A stretch of DNA of 64,000 nt from Mycobacterium sp. DL (GTDB taxonomy: Bacteria; Actinomycetota; Actinomycetes; Mycobacteriales; Mycobacteriaceae): positions 3,658,001 through 3,722,000 of the forward strand of contig NZ_CP155796.1 in the NCBI RefSeq assembly GCF_039729195.1. Reading direction: 5' to 3'. Position 1 is the first letter of the stretch; each line of letters begins with the position of its first letter. This document shows, piece after piece, positions 37,140 through 48,485 of the stretch. A program made the translations under genes and the position numbers. Under the pieces are notes generated by a model. It ran no database searches, was not told where the DNA came from, and saw only the letters and a list, made by a program, of their open reading frames with translations.

Positions 37140-37213
37140 GTAATTGTTGGCACTCAACGCGCGCTCACCGCTCCTGACCGCGCTCAAACAGCCGTATCTG
37201 ACCTGGCGAAGGC

Positions 37214-37429
37214 TCAGCTGTCCGCCATCGCATCGCGCAGGCTGCGCGGCCGCATGTCGCTCCAGGTCTCCTCGACGTAGGCGAGGCAGTCGGCGCGGGT
37301 GCTCTCGCCGAAGACCACCCGCCATCCGGCGGGGACGTCGACGAACGTCGGCCAGAGGCTGTACTGGTCCTCGTCGTTGATCAGTACGTAGAAGCTGCCG
37401 TTGTCGTCATCGAACGGGTTGGTGCTCAT
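37214..37429 (-). CDS. mbtH: MbtH-like protein
   Basis: 71 residues with the family signature [19 protein letters not shown] (N-x-E-x-Q-x-S-x-W-P) and the C-terminal [19 protein letters not shown]. MbtH proteins bind NRPS adenylation domains and are needed for their folding or activity; this is the namesake of the family, serving the mycobactin synthetases. Start ATG 37429 lies inside the end of mbtG (23-base overlap). Last gene of the leftward mbt operon. Confidence 0.95.
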   Translation of the reverse strand: MSTNPFDDDNGSFYVLINDEDQYSLWPTFVDVPAGWRVVFGESTRADCLAYVEETWSDMRPRSLRDAMADS

Positions 37430-38717
37430 CGGTTCTCCTCGTGGATGGGGTCGCGCCCGCGGCGTCGGGGTATCGGCTGCCCAACACCCGGTCCGACATC
37501 AGACCCAGGCAGCTCAGGTTGGGAAATCCGGGCCCCTGGGTGAGCCCGGCCAGGCCGGGGAGGAAGAGCTTGGGTTCGACCCCGGAGACGGCGAGATCGT
37601 TTCCGATCGATTCCTGCAGGGCGTCCCCGGTCAGTGGGCGCTTGAGGCCAAGCTCGAGCAGATCGCGGGCGTCCTGGCTGAACAACGACTCGAACCACAT
37701 CGCGTCCGCGCCTGAGCCGTCGATCACCAGGTCGAACCCGTGCACCGTCTCCAATCGCTCGGCACCACGATTGGTGCTGAGCGTCAACCGGATTCGTTCC
37801 TCGCGCGCGACGGCGTGGGCGACCCGGCCGCGAAGGTGCCGGATCCGGTCGTCGGCCAGCAGCGCATCCTGCACCCTGGCAGAGAACACCCCACGATCGG
37901 TGCGCGCCAGGGCATCCCGCCGCTCGGCCATCGTCAGGCTCGACCAGTCGGTCGGATCCGAGAACAGCGTGTTCTCGAAGAAGCTTTCGCCGCGCGTGAA
38001 CAGGGTGACCTGCGGTGAGATCACGGTGATGGTCGAAACCCGGTGCCGGAAGAGTTCGTTGAGCATCGAGGCGGCTGTTTCGCCGCCGCCGATGACCGCC
38101 ACCCGCTCAGCGGCGATGAGCTCGTTGCGCGCCGCCTGCTTCCAGAACTGCGCGATCGAGAGCACTCGCGGGTCGTGTGGGAGGATCGACCTCTCGGCCT
38201 GGCCCGGGCCGGTGATCATCACCCCGTCGGCGTGGATGGCCGGCCCGTCCGTGACCAGCTCCCACCGTGCGTCGTCGACCGAAATACGCTCGACCTCAGC
38301 AGATATCACGGACATTCCGACGTTGTCGGCCACCCAGCGCAGATAGCGGCTCCAGCCCCCGTGGGTCGGTGAGGGCCGTCCCCGGTCCACCCACTCGGCG
38401 AACTGGGCACTGGAGATCAGATACGACTGCCAACTGTGCCGGGTCATCCGCTCGTCGAGTTCGGCGTTGCGCCGCGGCACCAGCGACGAGCGGTACGGGA
38501 ATCCGACGTCCTTCTCCGGGCTGGTGCCCAATCGGTGCTGGCCATCGGTCCACCCGCCGACGGCCTGCCAGTTGGCGGCGACGGTGCTGCGCTCGATCGC
38601 CACGACGTCCGGCGCTTCGACGCCCATGGCCCGCAATTCGGCGGCCTTGGCCGCAACCGCGATTGCCTTGGGCCCGGCACCGATGATCGCCAGCGTGGGC
38701 CTGCCGGGGGTGCTCAC
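37407..38717 (-). CDS. mbtG: L-lysine N6-monooxygenase
   Basis: 436-residue flavin N-hydroxylase. The FAD site is in [22 protein letters not shown], and the NADPH site is in [19 protein letters not shown]. The central segment [30 protein letters not shown] fits the lysine/ornithine hydroxylase family. It makes the hydroxamate iron ligands of mycobactin from lysine residues. Start GTG 38717 overlaps the mbtF stop (GTGA). Confidence 0.94.
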   Translation of the reverse strand: MSTPGRPTLAIIGAGPKAIAVAAKAAELRAMGVEAPDVVAIERSTVAANWQAVGGWTDGQHRLGTSPEKDVGFPYRSSLVPRRNAELDERMTRHSWQSYLISSAQFAEWVDRGRPSPTHGGWSRYLRWVADNVGMSVISAEVERISVDDARWELVTDGPAIHADGVMITGPGQAERSILPHDPRVLSIAQFWKQAARNELIAAERVAVIGGGETAASMLNELFRHRVSTITVISPQVTLFTRGESFFENTLFSDPTDWSSLTMAERRDALARTDRGVFSARVQDALLADDRIRHLRGRVAHAVAREERIRLTLSTNRGAERLETVHGFDLVIDGSGADAMWFESLFSQDARDLLELGLKRPLTGDALQESIGNDLAVSGVEPKLFLPGLAGLTQGPGFPNLSCLGLMSDRVLGSRYPDAAGATPSTRRTDEHQPVR

Positions 38718-41700
38718 AGTGCGTCTCCCAGGACGGCCACGGCGCGGCGCCAGTGATCGGTGATCCGGTCGACATCCTCAGCGCTGGAGAGTGATTCGCT
38801 CCATCGCCAACTGGTACGCAACTGCGGGCCGTCGGCGCTGCCGTGCACCACCGAGATCACGTCGAAGGTGTAGCGCAGCGGCAGGTCGGGTTCGGGTGCG
38901 GTCGGCATCTGCCCGTTGAGGGAGCCGTCGGTGATCAACGACCAGTCGGTGCTCGCCTGGTCGGCGCGCAGGTCGTAGCGGCCGACGTAGTTGAACTCGA
39001 GTTGCGGGTCGGGCAAGGCTGCCAGGTCCGACGGCGAGCCGTCGTACGGGTAGCGGAGCAATCCGTAGTCCAGCCCCCGGTTCGGCACGCCCGCAAGCTG
39101 TTCGGTCACCGCGGTCAGCAGCGTTCGGGCCGCGGCGGGATTGCGCTCGGCGGTGGTGATGTCGATCGCCGCCTCGCCTGCCCCCAGGCGAACCGGGTAG
39201 ACCGACGTGAACCACCCGACGGTGGCCGACGTGTCCACCTCGGGGGCCACCATACCGTCCTCTCGGCCGTGCCCCTCGAGTGCGATCAGGGCACCGTGAT
39301 GCGCCGGCTGCCCGCGGCTGTGCCGGAACGATGCGATGGTCAATGTCAGCGCGGTGAGCAGGAAGTCGCGCATCTCGATACCGGCACTGTCCAACCGGCG
39401 CAGGATGTTTCCTGTGGTGACGGTGTCGGTGAGGATGTCGGTCAGCCGCAGCGAGGCCCAGGTGTCGCGGCCCGGGTCTGGCATGCGGTCGCCCAGCACC
39501 GGGTCGGGGGCGGCGAGCTGACGGGTCCAGTATCCCTGCTGGCCGGCGACTTCCGGCAGCCGGCTGCGCTGCTCGAGCAGGGCGCACCACCGGCGGTAGG
39601 TGGTGTACTCGGCGGCGGAACCGGGGGTGCCCCCGGCTTCGGTCTCGTCGGCCAGTTGCGTCAGCGCCCCCAGCATGACGTACCACGACACCACGTCGGT
39701 TGCCAGATGGTGCACACACAGCATCAGCACCGACTGCGGCCCGGTGACCCAGACCGCCTGCACCATCGAGCCCTTGACGGGGTCGATCCGCTCGATCGCG
39801 GCAGCAGCTTCCGACGCGATGACATCGCGTGCAGCGGCGTCCTCGGGAAGATCCACCCGCGCGAGCACGTCGCGGGCCTGCACCGAACCCGGCGGCCGGG
39901 TCGACAGGCGGTACCCCGCGCTGTCGTCGAGCACCGAGCGCAGCATGTCGTGGCGATCCAGCAGCCCCTGCAGGATCTGCTCCAACCGACGCTCGGTGAT
40001 GCCGGCCGGCAGCGAGATCAACACGTTCTGGGTGAACCGGCGGAAGTTCCCGTGCTCGTACATCCACGACACGATCGGCGCCGGGCTGACCTCGCCGAAT
40101 CGCTCGGGATCGGCCGCCGCAGGCGCGTGGTCATCGACACCGGTGTCGATCGCTGCCGCCAGCTCACGAATATTGCTGCAGTCCAGCATCAATCGAGCGC
40201 GCATCGAGATACCTCGGCGGCGTGCGGCCTGCACCATCGTCAACGCGACGATGCTGTCCAGGCCCATCTCCAGGAAATCGGTGGTCACCCCGAACCCGAC
40301 CGGGTCACCGTCGAGTACCTCGGCGAGCAGCTCGGCCAGCACCACCTCGGTCGGCGTCTCCGGCGGCGCCGACCGAGCGTGCGAGTCCGTCGAGTCGACG
40401 GCGATCACCGCGAGTGCGGCTTCGTCGATCTTCCCGTGTGCGGTCAGCGGCAGCGTGTCGACGAGGACGACCTGCTGGGGAACCATGTAGCGCGGCAACC
40501 GCGCCGACAACAGCGCCCGCAGCTCGGCAACCGCGGGTGGCCTGCCGCCGACGGCGACATAGGCGGTCAGCCGCGGCGTCCTTCCGGCCGTGTCCGTCGT
40601 GACGTGCGCGTCGCGAACCTCCGGATGGCTCTGCAGCACGGCCTCGATCTCACCCGGCTCGACGCGGAAGCCCCGGATCTTGACCTGGTCGTCGACCCGG
40701 CCGAGGAACTGCAGTCCGCCGTCGGCGCCGCGGCGCACCACGTCACCGGTGCGGTACATCCGCCGTCCCGCGGCGAACGGGTCGGCGACGAAGCGGCGCG
40801 CCGTTTCCGCGGCACGGCCGAGGTACCCGCGGGTGAGCTGATCCCCCGACAGGTAGAGCTCGCCGGCCACCCCGTCGGGTACCGGACGCAACCATCCGTC
40901 CAGCACGTGGGCTCGGGTGGTCTGCGTCGGCCGTCCGATCGACGGCCGCTGGTAGCCGTCGATCGCCGCGACGACCGCCTCGACCGTCGTCTCCGTCGGT
41001 CCGTAGCAGTTGAACGCCGTCATGCCGGTGCGCGCGCATTCGTCGCGGATCAGTCGCCAGGTCGCGACGCTGACCGCCTCGCCGCCCAGCGCCAGCACTG
41101 CGAGCGGCACGGTGGTGAGCAGCCCGACGTCGTGCAGCTGGGCGAACATCGACGGCGTGGTGTCGAGCATGTCGATGCCGAACCGGCCGATCGTCTGCAC
41201 CAGAGCTTCTGCGTCACGCTGTGATTCGTCACCGACGATGTGCACCGAGTGACCGTCGAGCAGCGCGGCCAGCGGCTGCCAGGCGGCATCGAAGGTGAAC
41301 GACCAGGCGTGGGCGACACGAAGCGGACGGCCGACACGGCCGGACGCCGGTCGCAGTACGTGCTCGGCATGGTCGGCGGCATAGGCCAGCACCGCGCCGT
41401 GGGTACCGACCACGCCCTTGGGTCTGCCCGTCGTCCCGGAGGTGAACACGACGTACGCCGCCTGCCCGGCATGCACCTGTGCAGGACGGTACGACGGCGG
41501 TGGGTCGTCGAAGGCCGACGCCACGAACGCCTCGTCGATCGTGACCCGCGCGCCGGATTGATCGAGGATGTCGGTGACCCGTTCGGCGGGCATCGACGGA
41601 TCCAGCGGCACGATCATCGCACCGGCCTTGAGCACCCCGAGCATCGCGGCGACGTAATCCGCTCCCCGGGAGAGCATCACGGCGACCGGGCCCTCCGGCT

Positions 41701-43234
41701 GCACTCCGCGGTCGAGCAGCGCCGCGGCCAGTCGGTCGGCCGCCTCGTCCAACTCGCGGTAGGTCAGGGACCCGCCGCTCCACGTGAGCGCCTCGGACCC
41801 CAATCGGGCACCCGCGATGTCGGTGAATGTGGTGTGGACGCCGGAGCGTGACGAGTCACCTGCGGGCCGGATGTCCTGCGGCTCAGTCTCTTCGGGCAGC
41901 AGGACGCCGACGTCGCGCAGCGGCCTGTCCCAATGACTGATCAGCCGCTGCGCGGTGTGCAGCACCCGCTGTCCGAGTTTCGCGGGGTCCAGCTGCCCCA
42001 ACGCGCCCTCGAGCACCTCCACGAGAATCGTCAGTTCCGCACCTGCGAGGTGCGCGGCGATCGTGACCGGGAAATGGGACAGGCTCTCCAGCGCCGCCGG
42101 GATGAAAGTGGCTCCGTTGGCCGGGAATCGGGCGGTACCCACCACCGTGCCGGGTGGGAAGTTCTCGTAGACCAGCAGGGTGTCGAACATCTCGCCGATC
42201 CCGCCGAGCGCGCGCATCTCCGAGTGGCTGAGGTAGCTGTGTTCGCGCAGCGCGGCGGCCTGGCGTTGCAGCGCGAGGCACTGGGTACGCGTCGACGCAC
42301 CAGGATCCAGTTGCACCCGCAGCGGGACGGTGTTGATGAACAGCCCGACCATGCGTTCCACACCGGCCAGTTCGTCGGGACGGCCCGAGACCGTGACCCC
42401 GAATGTCACGTCGTCACGGTCGGTCATCACCGACAGGATTGTCGCCCAGGCCATCTGGATGAGGGTGTTCATCGTGACGCCACGGCTTCGGGCTGCTTCG
42501 GCCAGCTGCCGGGTGGCTTCGGCCCCGAGGGTGACCTCGGTCAACCGTGGCCGGCCCGGCGGCGGTGTCGCCGAGGTGAGCGACGGGGTGAGCAGCGTCG
42601 CCGCGTCCACACCGTCGAGGTAACGCCGCCATATCTCACGGCTGGAGTCCTGGTCGCGGTTGGCCAGCCAGCCGATGTAGTCCCGGTAGGGCCGGGGCGG
42701 TTCCGGCAGCGCGGTGAGGTCCCCGCCGGCCCGGTACAGCGTGACGAGCTCACCCATGAACAGCGGCAGCGACCAGCCGTCGATCACGATGTGATGGGCG
42801 GTCACCACGAATCGCCAGCGTTGCGGGGCCTCGATGAGCAGGAACCGGATGACCGGTCCCCGGGCAAGGTCGAAAGCCCGTGCGCGCTCGGCTGCTTCGA
42901 GCGCGTCGACAGCAGCGTCGGAATCGGCCGTGACGTGCCGCCACGGCAGGTCCACCCGACTGGGGATCACCTGCACCGCGCGGCTGAGATTGCCCTGGAC
43001 AAAACCGGCACGCAGATTCGCGTGGCGGGCCAACAGCTGTGCCGCGCACTCGCGCAGCAGTGCGACATCAAGCGAACCGGTGACGTCCGCGGCCATCGCG
43101 ATGAGGTACGGATCGGCGTCCCCGGCAGTCCCTTCGGTCAGGGTCGCCATCGAGAAGAGCCCCTGTTGGAGCGGACTCAGGGCCAGCACGTCCTCGACGA
43201 CGGGCGGCTGGACCTGCGGTTCGGTCTGTGTCAT
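38714..43234 (-). CDS. mbtF: Mycobactin NRPS MbtF (C-A-PCP-E), terminal lysine module
   Basis: 1506 residues. The condensation domain (residues about 20-430) has [11 protein letters not shown]. The adenylation domain (about 460-950) has [31 protein letters not shown] and the catalytic Lys in [10 protein letters not shown]. The carrier domain has its phosphopantetheine Ser in MGLDSIVAL near 1020. The epimerisation-type condensation domain (about 1070-1490) has [12 protein letters not shown] and EFNYVGRYD. It adds the last lysine, which cyclises to a seven-membered lactam; the E-like domain may take part in release. Start GTG or ATG at 43234, 13 bases after mbtE. Confidence 0.94.
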   Translation of the reverse strand: MTQTEPQVQPPVVEDVLALSPLQQGLFSMATLTEGTAGDADPYLIAMAADVTGSLDVALLRECAAQLLARHANLRAGFVQGNLSRAVQVIPSRVDLPWRHVTADSDAAVDALEAAERARAFDLARGPVIRFLLIEAPQRWRFVVTAHHIVIDGWSLPLFMGELVTLYRAGGDLTALPEPPRPYRDYIGWLANRDQDSSREIWRRYLDGVDAATLLTPSLTSATPPPGRPRLTEVTLGAEATRQLAEAARSRGVTMNTLIQMAWATILSVMTDRDDVTFGVTVSGRPDELAGVERMVGLFINTVPLRVQLDPGASTRTQCLALQRQAAALREHSYLSHSEMRALGGIGEMFDTLLVYENFPPGTVVGTARFPANGATFIPAALESLSHFPVTIAAHLAGAELTILVEVLEGALGQLDPAKLGQRVLHTAQRLISHWDRPLRDVGVLLPEETEPQDIRPAGDSSRSGVHTTFTDIAGARLGSEALTWSGGSLTYRELDEAADRLAAALLDRGVQPEGPVAVMLSRGADYVAAMLGVLKAGAMIVPLDPSMPAERVTDILDQSGARVTIDEAFVASAFDDPPPSYRPAQVHAGQAAYVVFTSGTTGRPKGVVGTHGAVLAYAADHAEHVLRPASGRVGRPLRVAHAWSFTFDAAWQPLAALLDGHSVHIVGDESQRDAEALVQTIGRFGIDMLDTTPSMFAQLHDVGLLTTVPLAVLALGGEAVSVATWRLIRDECARTGMTAFNCYGPTETTVEAVVAAIDGYQRPSIGRPTQTTRAHVLDGWLRPVPDGVAGELYLSGDQLTRGYLGRAAETARRFVADPFAAGRRMYRTGDVVRRGADGGLQFLGRVDDQVKIRGFRVEPGEIEAVLQSHPEVRDAHVTTDTAGRTPRLTAYVAVGGRPPAVAELRALLSARLPRYMVPQQVVLVDTLPLTAHGKIDEAALAVIAVDSTDSHARSAPPETPTEVVLAELLAEVLDGDPVGFGVTTDFLEMGLDSIVALTMVQAARRRGISMRARLMLDCSNIRELAAAIDTGVDDHAPAAADPERFGEVSPAPIVSWMYEHGNFRRFTQNVLISLPAGITERRLEQILQGLLDRHDMLRSVLDDSAGYRLSTRPPGSVQARDVLARVDLPEDAAARDVIASEAAAAIERIDPVKGSMVQAVWVTGPQSVLMLCVHHLATDVVSWYVMLGALTQLADETEAGGTPGSAAEYTTYRRWCALLEQRSRLPEVAGQQGYWTRQLAAPDPVLGDRMPDPGRDTWASLRLTDILTDTVTTGNILRRLDSAGIEMRDFLLTALTLTIASFRHSRGQPAHHGALIALEGHGREDGMVAPEVDTSATVGWFTSVYPVRLGAGEAAIDITTAERNPAAARTLLTAVTEQLAGVPNRGLDYGLLRYPYDGSPSDLAALPDPQLEFNYVGRYDLRADQASTDWSLITDGSLNGQMPTAPEPDLPLRYTFDVISVVHGSADGPQLRTSWRWSESLSSAEDVDRITDHWRRAVAVLGDAL

Positions 43235-43247
43235 TCGGTGTGGACCT

Positions 43248-46200
43248 TCATCCGATGCCGTCCCGGGAGGTACTCCACGTCGCGGTCAGCTCGACCAGTT
43301 CGTCTTCGGACAGTCCCGAAGCCGACATCGGCGCATGGTGCACGTCCTCGGACTCCCCCACCGCCGTCGAAGCGTCCATCGCTCCGGCGAGTTCGGCGAC
43401 CCCGGGATGCTCGAAGACCATCCGCGCGGTCAGGTCCAACCCGGCGTCACGCGCCCTGGCCGCCAACTGCACCGCAAGCACACTGTCGCCGCCGAGGCCG
43501 AAGAAGTCGTCGTGTCGACCCACGTCCTCGGCATCGAGCAGGTCGGCGAGCAGACCCGCCAGGGCGCGCTCGGTGTCGGTGTGCGGGGCTTCCCACTCCG
43601 GTTCTGCCACAACGTGTATCGCCTCGCCGGCTCCGTCCGCCACGACGGCACCGACGATCTCCAGGCGGCCGTCGTCGTCCCAGCGCGCCCGGTCGGCGGT
43701 GCGGTACAGCCGGGCACCGGGTTGATCGCTGAACGGATCGGCCACCAGCCGTGCCGCCGGGTCCTCGGATCGACGCCACTGTGCACCCGAGAACGGACCG
43801 CCGGCAAGGTGGAGGTCGCCGAGAACGCCCACCGGAACCGGGGCCAGATCGCCGTCGAGCACATACACCTGGGTCGGACCGGCAGCTGTGCTCCACTCCC
43901 CCAGGATCCGTCGCTTCTCGTCGGCTCCGAAGATCTCGAGCTCGCGCAGCGTGAGGTCGGGGTTCTCGGCGAATGCCGCCACGCCGCGGACCAGCCAGCC
44001 GGCGAGCCGCTCCACCGTGCGCCGGGTGTACAACTCGGGTCGGTAGATCAGATGACCCCGGTATCCGCCCCCGTCGGCTGCGTCGCCGGCGAGGAAGTTC
44101 AGTGACAGGTCGGCCTGGGCGATGTCGAATGTCGGTTCCAGAGCCGTGAACTCGGTATCGGCATCGATCATCTGGCGCTGCGGCAGCTGTTCGCGGACGT
44201 GCACGACGACCTGGAACAGTGGATTGTGCGACAGCGAGCGCGGCGGATTGACCGCCTCGACGATCTGCTCGAAGGGCAGATCCTGGTTCGAGTATGCCGA
44301 CAGCGCCATGTCGCGGGCCCGCCGCAGCACCTCGCGCAGCGTCGGGTTGCCGCTCAGATCGTTGCGCAGGACCACAAAATTGACGAAGAAGCCCACCAGC
44401 TGTTCGAGCTCGGACTCCGACCGGCCGGCGACCGGGGTCCCAAGCGGGACGTCGGCACCGCCGCCGGCCTTGTAGAGCACCACCGCCACGGCGGCCTGCA
44501 GCAGCATGAACTCGGTGATGCCCAGCTCGCGGCACAGCGCCGCCAGCGTGTCCCTGGTGGCGCCGTCGATGCGGAACTCCACCGCATCACCTTTGCCGCT
44601 CGGCAACCGCGGGCGGGCGAAGTCCAGCGGCAGACCCGCCTCGACGGGCACGCCCTCGAGCTGACGGCTCCAGAATTCGCGTTGCGGCCCGACGATTCCG
44701 GCGTCGTCGCTCAGCAGGCTCGCCTGCCAGGCGCCGTAGTCGGTGTACTGCACGGGCAGCGGCGCCCAGGTCGGGCGCTGCCCGCTCTTCCTGGCGCGGT
44801 ACGCGGTGACCAGGTCGGCGAACAGCACACCGCCGGACCAGTGGTCACCGGCGATGTGGTGGATCACCAGCGACAGCACATGCTCGTCGCCAGATTTGAC
44901 GGCTCCGCCGTCGGTGACACTCAGGACTGCCGCGCGGATCGGCCAGTCCCGTTCCAGATCGAACGCGTGCTTGCGCTCCCTGTCCAGCTCCGCCTGAAGC
45001 CAGGCCTCGCTGTCGCCGCGGGCCCGCCGCACCACGATGTCGGCGGGTGGGTTGACGATCTGGTAAGCGGTGCCGTCGATCTCGCGGTATGTGGTGCGCA
45101 GGATCGCGTGCCGGTCGACGACGTCGCGGATGGCGGCGGTGAATGCGTCGGCATCACACGGACCCGACAGGCGCGCGGCGAACGGGATGTTGCTGATCGG
45201 GGTCGGCCCCTCGATCCGGTAGCCGAACCACGACCGGAGCTGAGACGACGACAGCGGAGCCGGACCGTCCTGGGACATCGCGACAAGCCTCGGCCGCGCC
45301 GTACCGGCCTCGCCGGCGGCCAGCTCGTCGAGGTGGGTGGCCAGCCGGGCAACAGTGCCGAGCTCGAAGATGTCGCGCACCCCCACGTCGACCCCGAACC
45401 GGGAACGCAGCTCGGCGACGAGCTTGGTGGCCAGCAGCGAATGTCCACCGAGGTCGAAGAACGAGTCGTCGGCGCCGACCGAGTCACGGCCGAGCAGGTC
45501 GGCGAACACGTCGGCGAGCTGCCGCTCGGTGCCGGCGGCCGGGTCCCGGAACTCGGTGATCGCGGAGATCTCGGGTTCCGGCAGTGCGGCCCGGTCGATC
45601 TTGCCGTGCGCGGTGATCGGGATCTCCTGCACGACAACGTAACCGGCCGGTGTCATGTATTCGGGCAGTGCAGCTGCCACCCGGGCGCGCACCCGCTCGA
45701 CGTCGACGACCTCACCGTCGGCGGGCGTCAGATAACCCACCAGGCTCCTGCCGAGGTTGGGTAGATCGCTGACCACCACCACGGCCTGCCCGACGCTGGG
45801 GTCGACCGTGATCGCCGCGGCGACGTCGCCCAGCTCGATGCGGAAGCCGCGGATCTTGACCTGTTCGTCGGCACGTCCGACGAACTCGACGTCCCCGTCG
45901 GCGTTGCGGCGGGCGAGGTCACCCGAGCGGTACATCCTGGCGCCTGGGTTGAACGGGTCGGCGATGAAGCGCTCCGCGGTCAGCCCCGGTCTGCGGTGGT
46001 AGCCGTTGGCGACATGCGTTCCGCCGATGTAGATCTCGCCGATCGACCCGACCGGTACCGGGCGCAGCGCATCGTCGAGCAGATGCAGCTGGGTGTTGAT
46101 CTTGGGCTTGCCGATCGGCACGATCCGGGTACCCTGCCGTCCCTCGACCTTGAACCGCGAGGCGTTGATGATCGTCTCCGTGGGCCCGTAGAAGTTGTGC

Positions 46201-48485
46201 AGCAGCGCATCGAACGTGGCGTGGAACTTGTCGGCCACCTCGCCGGGCAGCGCCTCACCGCCGATCGGCACCCGCTGCAGTGTCCGCCACTGGTTCACGC
46301 CGGGCAGCGACAGGAACAGACCCAGCAGCGACGGCACGAAGTGCATCGCGGTGATGCCCTCGTCGCGCAGCAGATCGGTGAGATACCCGATGTCGCGCAG
46401 ACCATCCGGTCGATGGATCACCAGCCGGGCCCCGCAGGCCAGGGTGCCGAACACCTCGGCGATGGAGACGTCGAAGCTCGGGGAGGCGACCTGCAGCAGC
46501 CGGTCGGTCACGTCCACCTGGTAGTCGCCCTTGAACCACACGAAGTACTCGGCGACGGGCCGGTGCGGCACCGGTACCCCCTTGGGCAGGCCGGTGGAGC
46601 CCGAGGTGTAGATCAGATAGGCGGTGTTCTGCGGGCGCACCGGGCGAACCCGCTCCGCATCGGTGGGGTCATCACTGCGGTATCCGTCGAGTCCCGCCAC
46701 CGCCTCGCGCACAACCAGTTTGGCGTCGCAGTCCCCCAGGATGAAGTCGAGTCGGTCCTGCGGGTAGGTCGGGTCGATCGGTAGGTAGACCGCACCGGCC
46801 TTGAGCACGCCCAGGGCGGTGACGACCAGCTCGGGTGACTTGTCGAGAAGCACGCCGACCCGGTCCTCGGCCCCGATGCCCTGGCCGATCAGCCAGTGCG
46901 CGACGCGGTTGGCCTCTTCGTTGACCTCCCGGTAGGAGTAGTGGCGACCTTCGTACACCATCGCGGTGGTGTCGGGTGTCCGGGCGACCTGTGTCTCGAT
47001 CAGGTCGGTGATCGTCGCCGGCGGGGTGCGGAACTCCTCACCGTAGGAGACCTCGTGCAGCCAGTCGATGTCCTCGGCGCTCATCAACTCCAGCTGGCTC
47101 AGGGTGTCGCCGGGATGGCCAAGTGCACTGTCCAGCAGCGTGGCGAAGTGGTCGACGAGCTGCCTGGCGAGCTTCGGTTCGATGATCTCCACCAGGTATT
47201 CGAGCTCGACGAGGATCCCCGCGGCGTCGAACTCGATCATCACACCGAGTGGCAGGTGGGTCAGATGTGCGCGCAGCTCGGCGCGTTCGCAGGTGACCCC
47301 GGGTGGTGTGAAACCGAACCGGTCGCGTCCCCGGAACCCGAAACTGACCCGCGTCATCCGCTCGGCGCCGTGGCGACGGTCGGGGTTGAGCTCACGCACC
47401 ATCCGGTCCAGACCGATCCGCTGGTGTGCGAACGCACCGACAGCGGTCTCGGCCGTCTCGGCCAGGAACTCGCGGAACGTCACGCCCGGCCGCGGCTTCA
47501 GGCGCATCGCCACCGTGTTGCCGAAGTAGCCGATCGCATCTTCGGCATCCGCAGGGCGATTCAACACCGGTGTCGCGACGAGGAAGTCGTCGACGTGGCT
47601 GTAGCGGTGCACCAACGCGCCGAACACGGCCAGCAACAGCGCGTAGGGGGTGGCGCCCGCGTCGGCGGCCATCGCGGTCACTCTTTCCGCGACGTCCGCA
47701 CCCAGCCGCAGCGTGGTGCGCTGCGATCGCCAGCTCGTCGGGACTGCGGACCCCGTCGGGCCGGGCAGTTCGAGCGGCTCCGGCGGGTCGACCATGACGG
47801 CACGCCAGTAGGCCATGTCCGCTTCGTCGGAGCCCGCACCGTCGTCGGCGCGATTCGGGGACGGCGCCAGCTGCGCCCCCGTGTAGGCGCGCGTCAGATC
47901 GGCGAAGAACACCTCCCAGGATCCGTCGTCCCAGGCGATGTGATGTGCGACCAGCAACATCACCAGTTCCGCTGCGCCGGTGCGGATCACGGTGATACGC
48001 AGCGGTGAGTCGACTCCCAGATCGAAGGGCGCGGCGAACTCTCGCTGGGCCAGCACCTCGAGCCGCAGCTGCCTGGCGCGTTCGGACAGCTCCGACAGGT
48101 CGTGCTCCGACCACCCGGGTTGCAGGTCTGCGTGAAGCACCGGGACCGGGATGCCGGTGTCGCGGCCGGATTCGCCGACCTCGGTCCGATAGGTGGTGCG
48201 AAGCACGCTGTGGCGCTGGGAGACTGCGTTGACGGCATCGCGCAGCCGGGTCACGTCGACCTCACCGGCGATCCGGTAGGACAGGCAGACGTTGAGCAGG
48301 GCACCGCTGGGATCGGCGGCGTGCACGAACCACATGCGCAGCTGACCCTCCGACAGCGCCGGCCCGGCCGCATCGTCGGCCGCCGCATTCCCGTCGGCCG
48401 AACTCAGACCGCGCTCGTGCAGCCTGCGCCGCAGCAGTTCCAGCCGCTGCTCGTCGAGCCGTGCCCCGGTGTCGATGTCAGTCAC
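43248..48485 (-). CDS. mbtE: Mycobactin NRPS MbtE (C-A-PCP-C-degenerate A-PCP), first lysine module
   Basis: 1745 residues. First condensation domain (about 45-450, [11 protein letters not shown]); adenylation domain (about 480-960, [43 protein letters not shown]); carrier domain ([13 protein letters not shown], near 1010); second condensation domain (about 1060-1480, [13 protein letters not shown]); then only about 100 residues resembling the end of an adenylation domain ([29 protein letters not shown]); and a second carrier domain with its Ser near 1668 ([13 protein letters not shown]). It loads the N-acyl/N-hydroxy lysine and joins it to the aryl-oxazoline. Start GTG 48485 overlaps mbtD by 8 bases. 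Confidence 0.93.
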   Translation of the reverse strand: MTDIDTGARLDEQRLELLRRRLHERGLSSADGNAAADDAAGPALSEGQLRMWFVHAADPSGALLNVCLSYRIAGEVDVTRLRDAVNAVSQRHSVLRTTYRTEVGESGRDTGIPVPVLHADLQPGWSEHDLSELSERARQLRLEVLAQREFAAPFDLGVDSPLRITVIRTGAAELVMLLVAHHIAWDDGSWEVFFADLTRAYTGAQLAPSPNRADDGAGSDEADMAYWRAVMVDPPEPLELPGPTGSAVPTSWRSQRTTLRLGADVAERVTAMAADAGATPYALLLAVFGALVHRYSHVDDFLVATPVLNRPADAEDAIGYFGNTVAMRLKPRPGVTFREFLAETAETAVGAFAHQRIGLDRMVRELNPDRRHGAERMTRVSFGFRGRDRFGFTPPGVTCERAELRAHLTHLPLGVMIEFDAAGILVELEYLVEIIEPKLARQLVDHFATLLDSALGHPGDTLSQLELMSAEDIDWLHEVSYGEEFRTPPATITDLIETQVARTPDTTAMVYEGRHYSYREVNEEANRVAHWLIGQGIGAEDRVGVLLDKSPELVVTALGVLKAGAVYLPIDPTYPQDRLDFILGDCDAKLVVREAVAGLDGYRSDDPTDAERVRPVRPQNTAYLIYTSGSTGLPKGVPVPHRPVAEYFVWFKGDYQVDVTDRLLQVASPSFDVSIAEVFGTLACGARLVIHRPDGLRDIGYLTDLLRDEGITAMHFVPSLLGLFLSLPGVNQWRTLQRVPIGGEALPGEVADKFHATFDALLHNFYGPTETIINASRFKVEGRQGTRIVPIGKPKINTQLHLLDDALRPVPVGSIGEIYIGGTHVANGYHRRPGLTAERFIADPFNPGARMYRSGDLARRNADGDVEFVGRADEQVKIRGFRIELGDVAAAITVDPSVGQAVVVVSDLPNLGRSLVGYLTPADGEVVDVERVRARVAAALPEYMTPAGYVVVQEIPITAHGKIDRAALPEPEISAITEFRDPAAGTERQLADVFADLLGRDSVGADDSFFDLGGHSLLATKLVAELRSRFGVDVGVRDIFELGTVARLATHLDELAAGEAGTARPRLVAMSQDGPAPLSSSQLRSWFGYRIEGPTPISNIPFAARLSGPCDADAFTAAIRDVVDRHAILRTTYREIDGTAYQIVNPPADIVVRRARGDSEAWLQAELDRERKHAFDLERDWPIRAAVLSVTDGGAVKSGDEHVLSLVIHHIAGDHWSGGVLFADLVTAYRARKSGQRPTWAPLPVQYTDYGAWQASLLSDDAGIVGPQREFWSRQLEGVPVEAGLPLDFARPRLPSGKGDAVEFRIDGATRDTLAALCRELGITEFMLLQAAVAVVLYKAGGGADVPLGTPVAGRSESELEQLVGFFVNFVVLRNDLSGNPTLREVLRRARDMALSAYSNQDLPFEQIVEAVNPPRSLSHNPLFQVVVHVREQLPQRQMIDADTEFTALEPTFDIAQADLSLNFLAGDAADGGGYRGHLIYRPELYTRRTVERLAGWLVRGVAAFAENPDLTLRELEIFGADEKRRILGEWSTAAGPTQVYVLDGDLAPVPVGVLGDLHLAGGPFSGAQWRRSEDPAARLVADPFSDQPGARLYRTADRARWDDDGRLEIVGAVVADGAGEAIHVVAEPEWEAPHTDTERALAGLLADLLDAEDVGRHDDFFGLGGDSVLAVQLAARARDAGLDLTARMVFEHPGVAELAGAMDASTAVGESEDVHHAPMSASGLSEDELVELTATWSTSRDGIG

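Noticed and set aside
38843..41224. 793-residue plus-strand open frame opposite mbtF
   Set aside because: No domain can be recognised and it is the mirror of conserved NRPS motifs. Similar long shadows opposite mbtD (48841-51033), dnaJ2/rsmE (33464-35614), mmpL (31382-33148) and mbtB (53614-56337) were rejected for the same reason.
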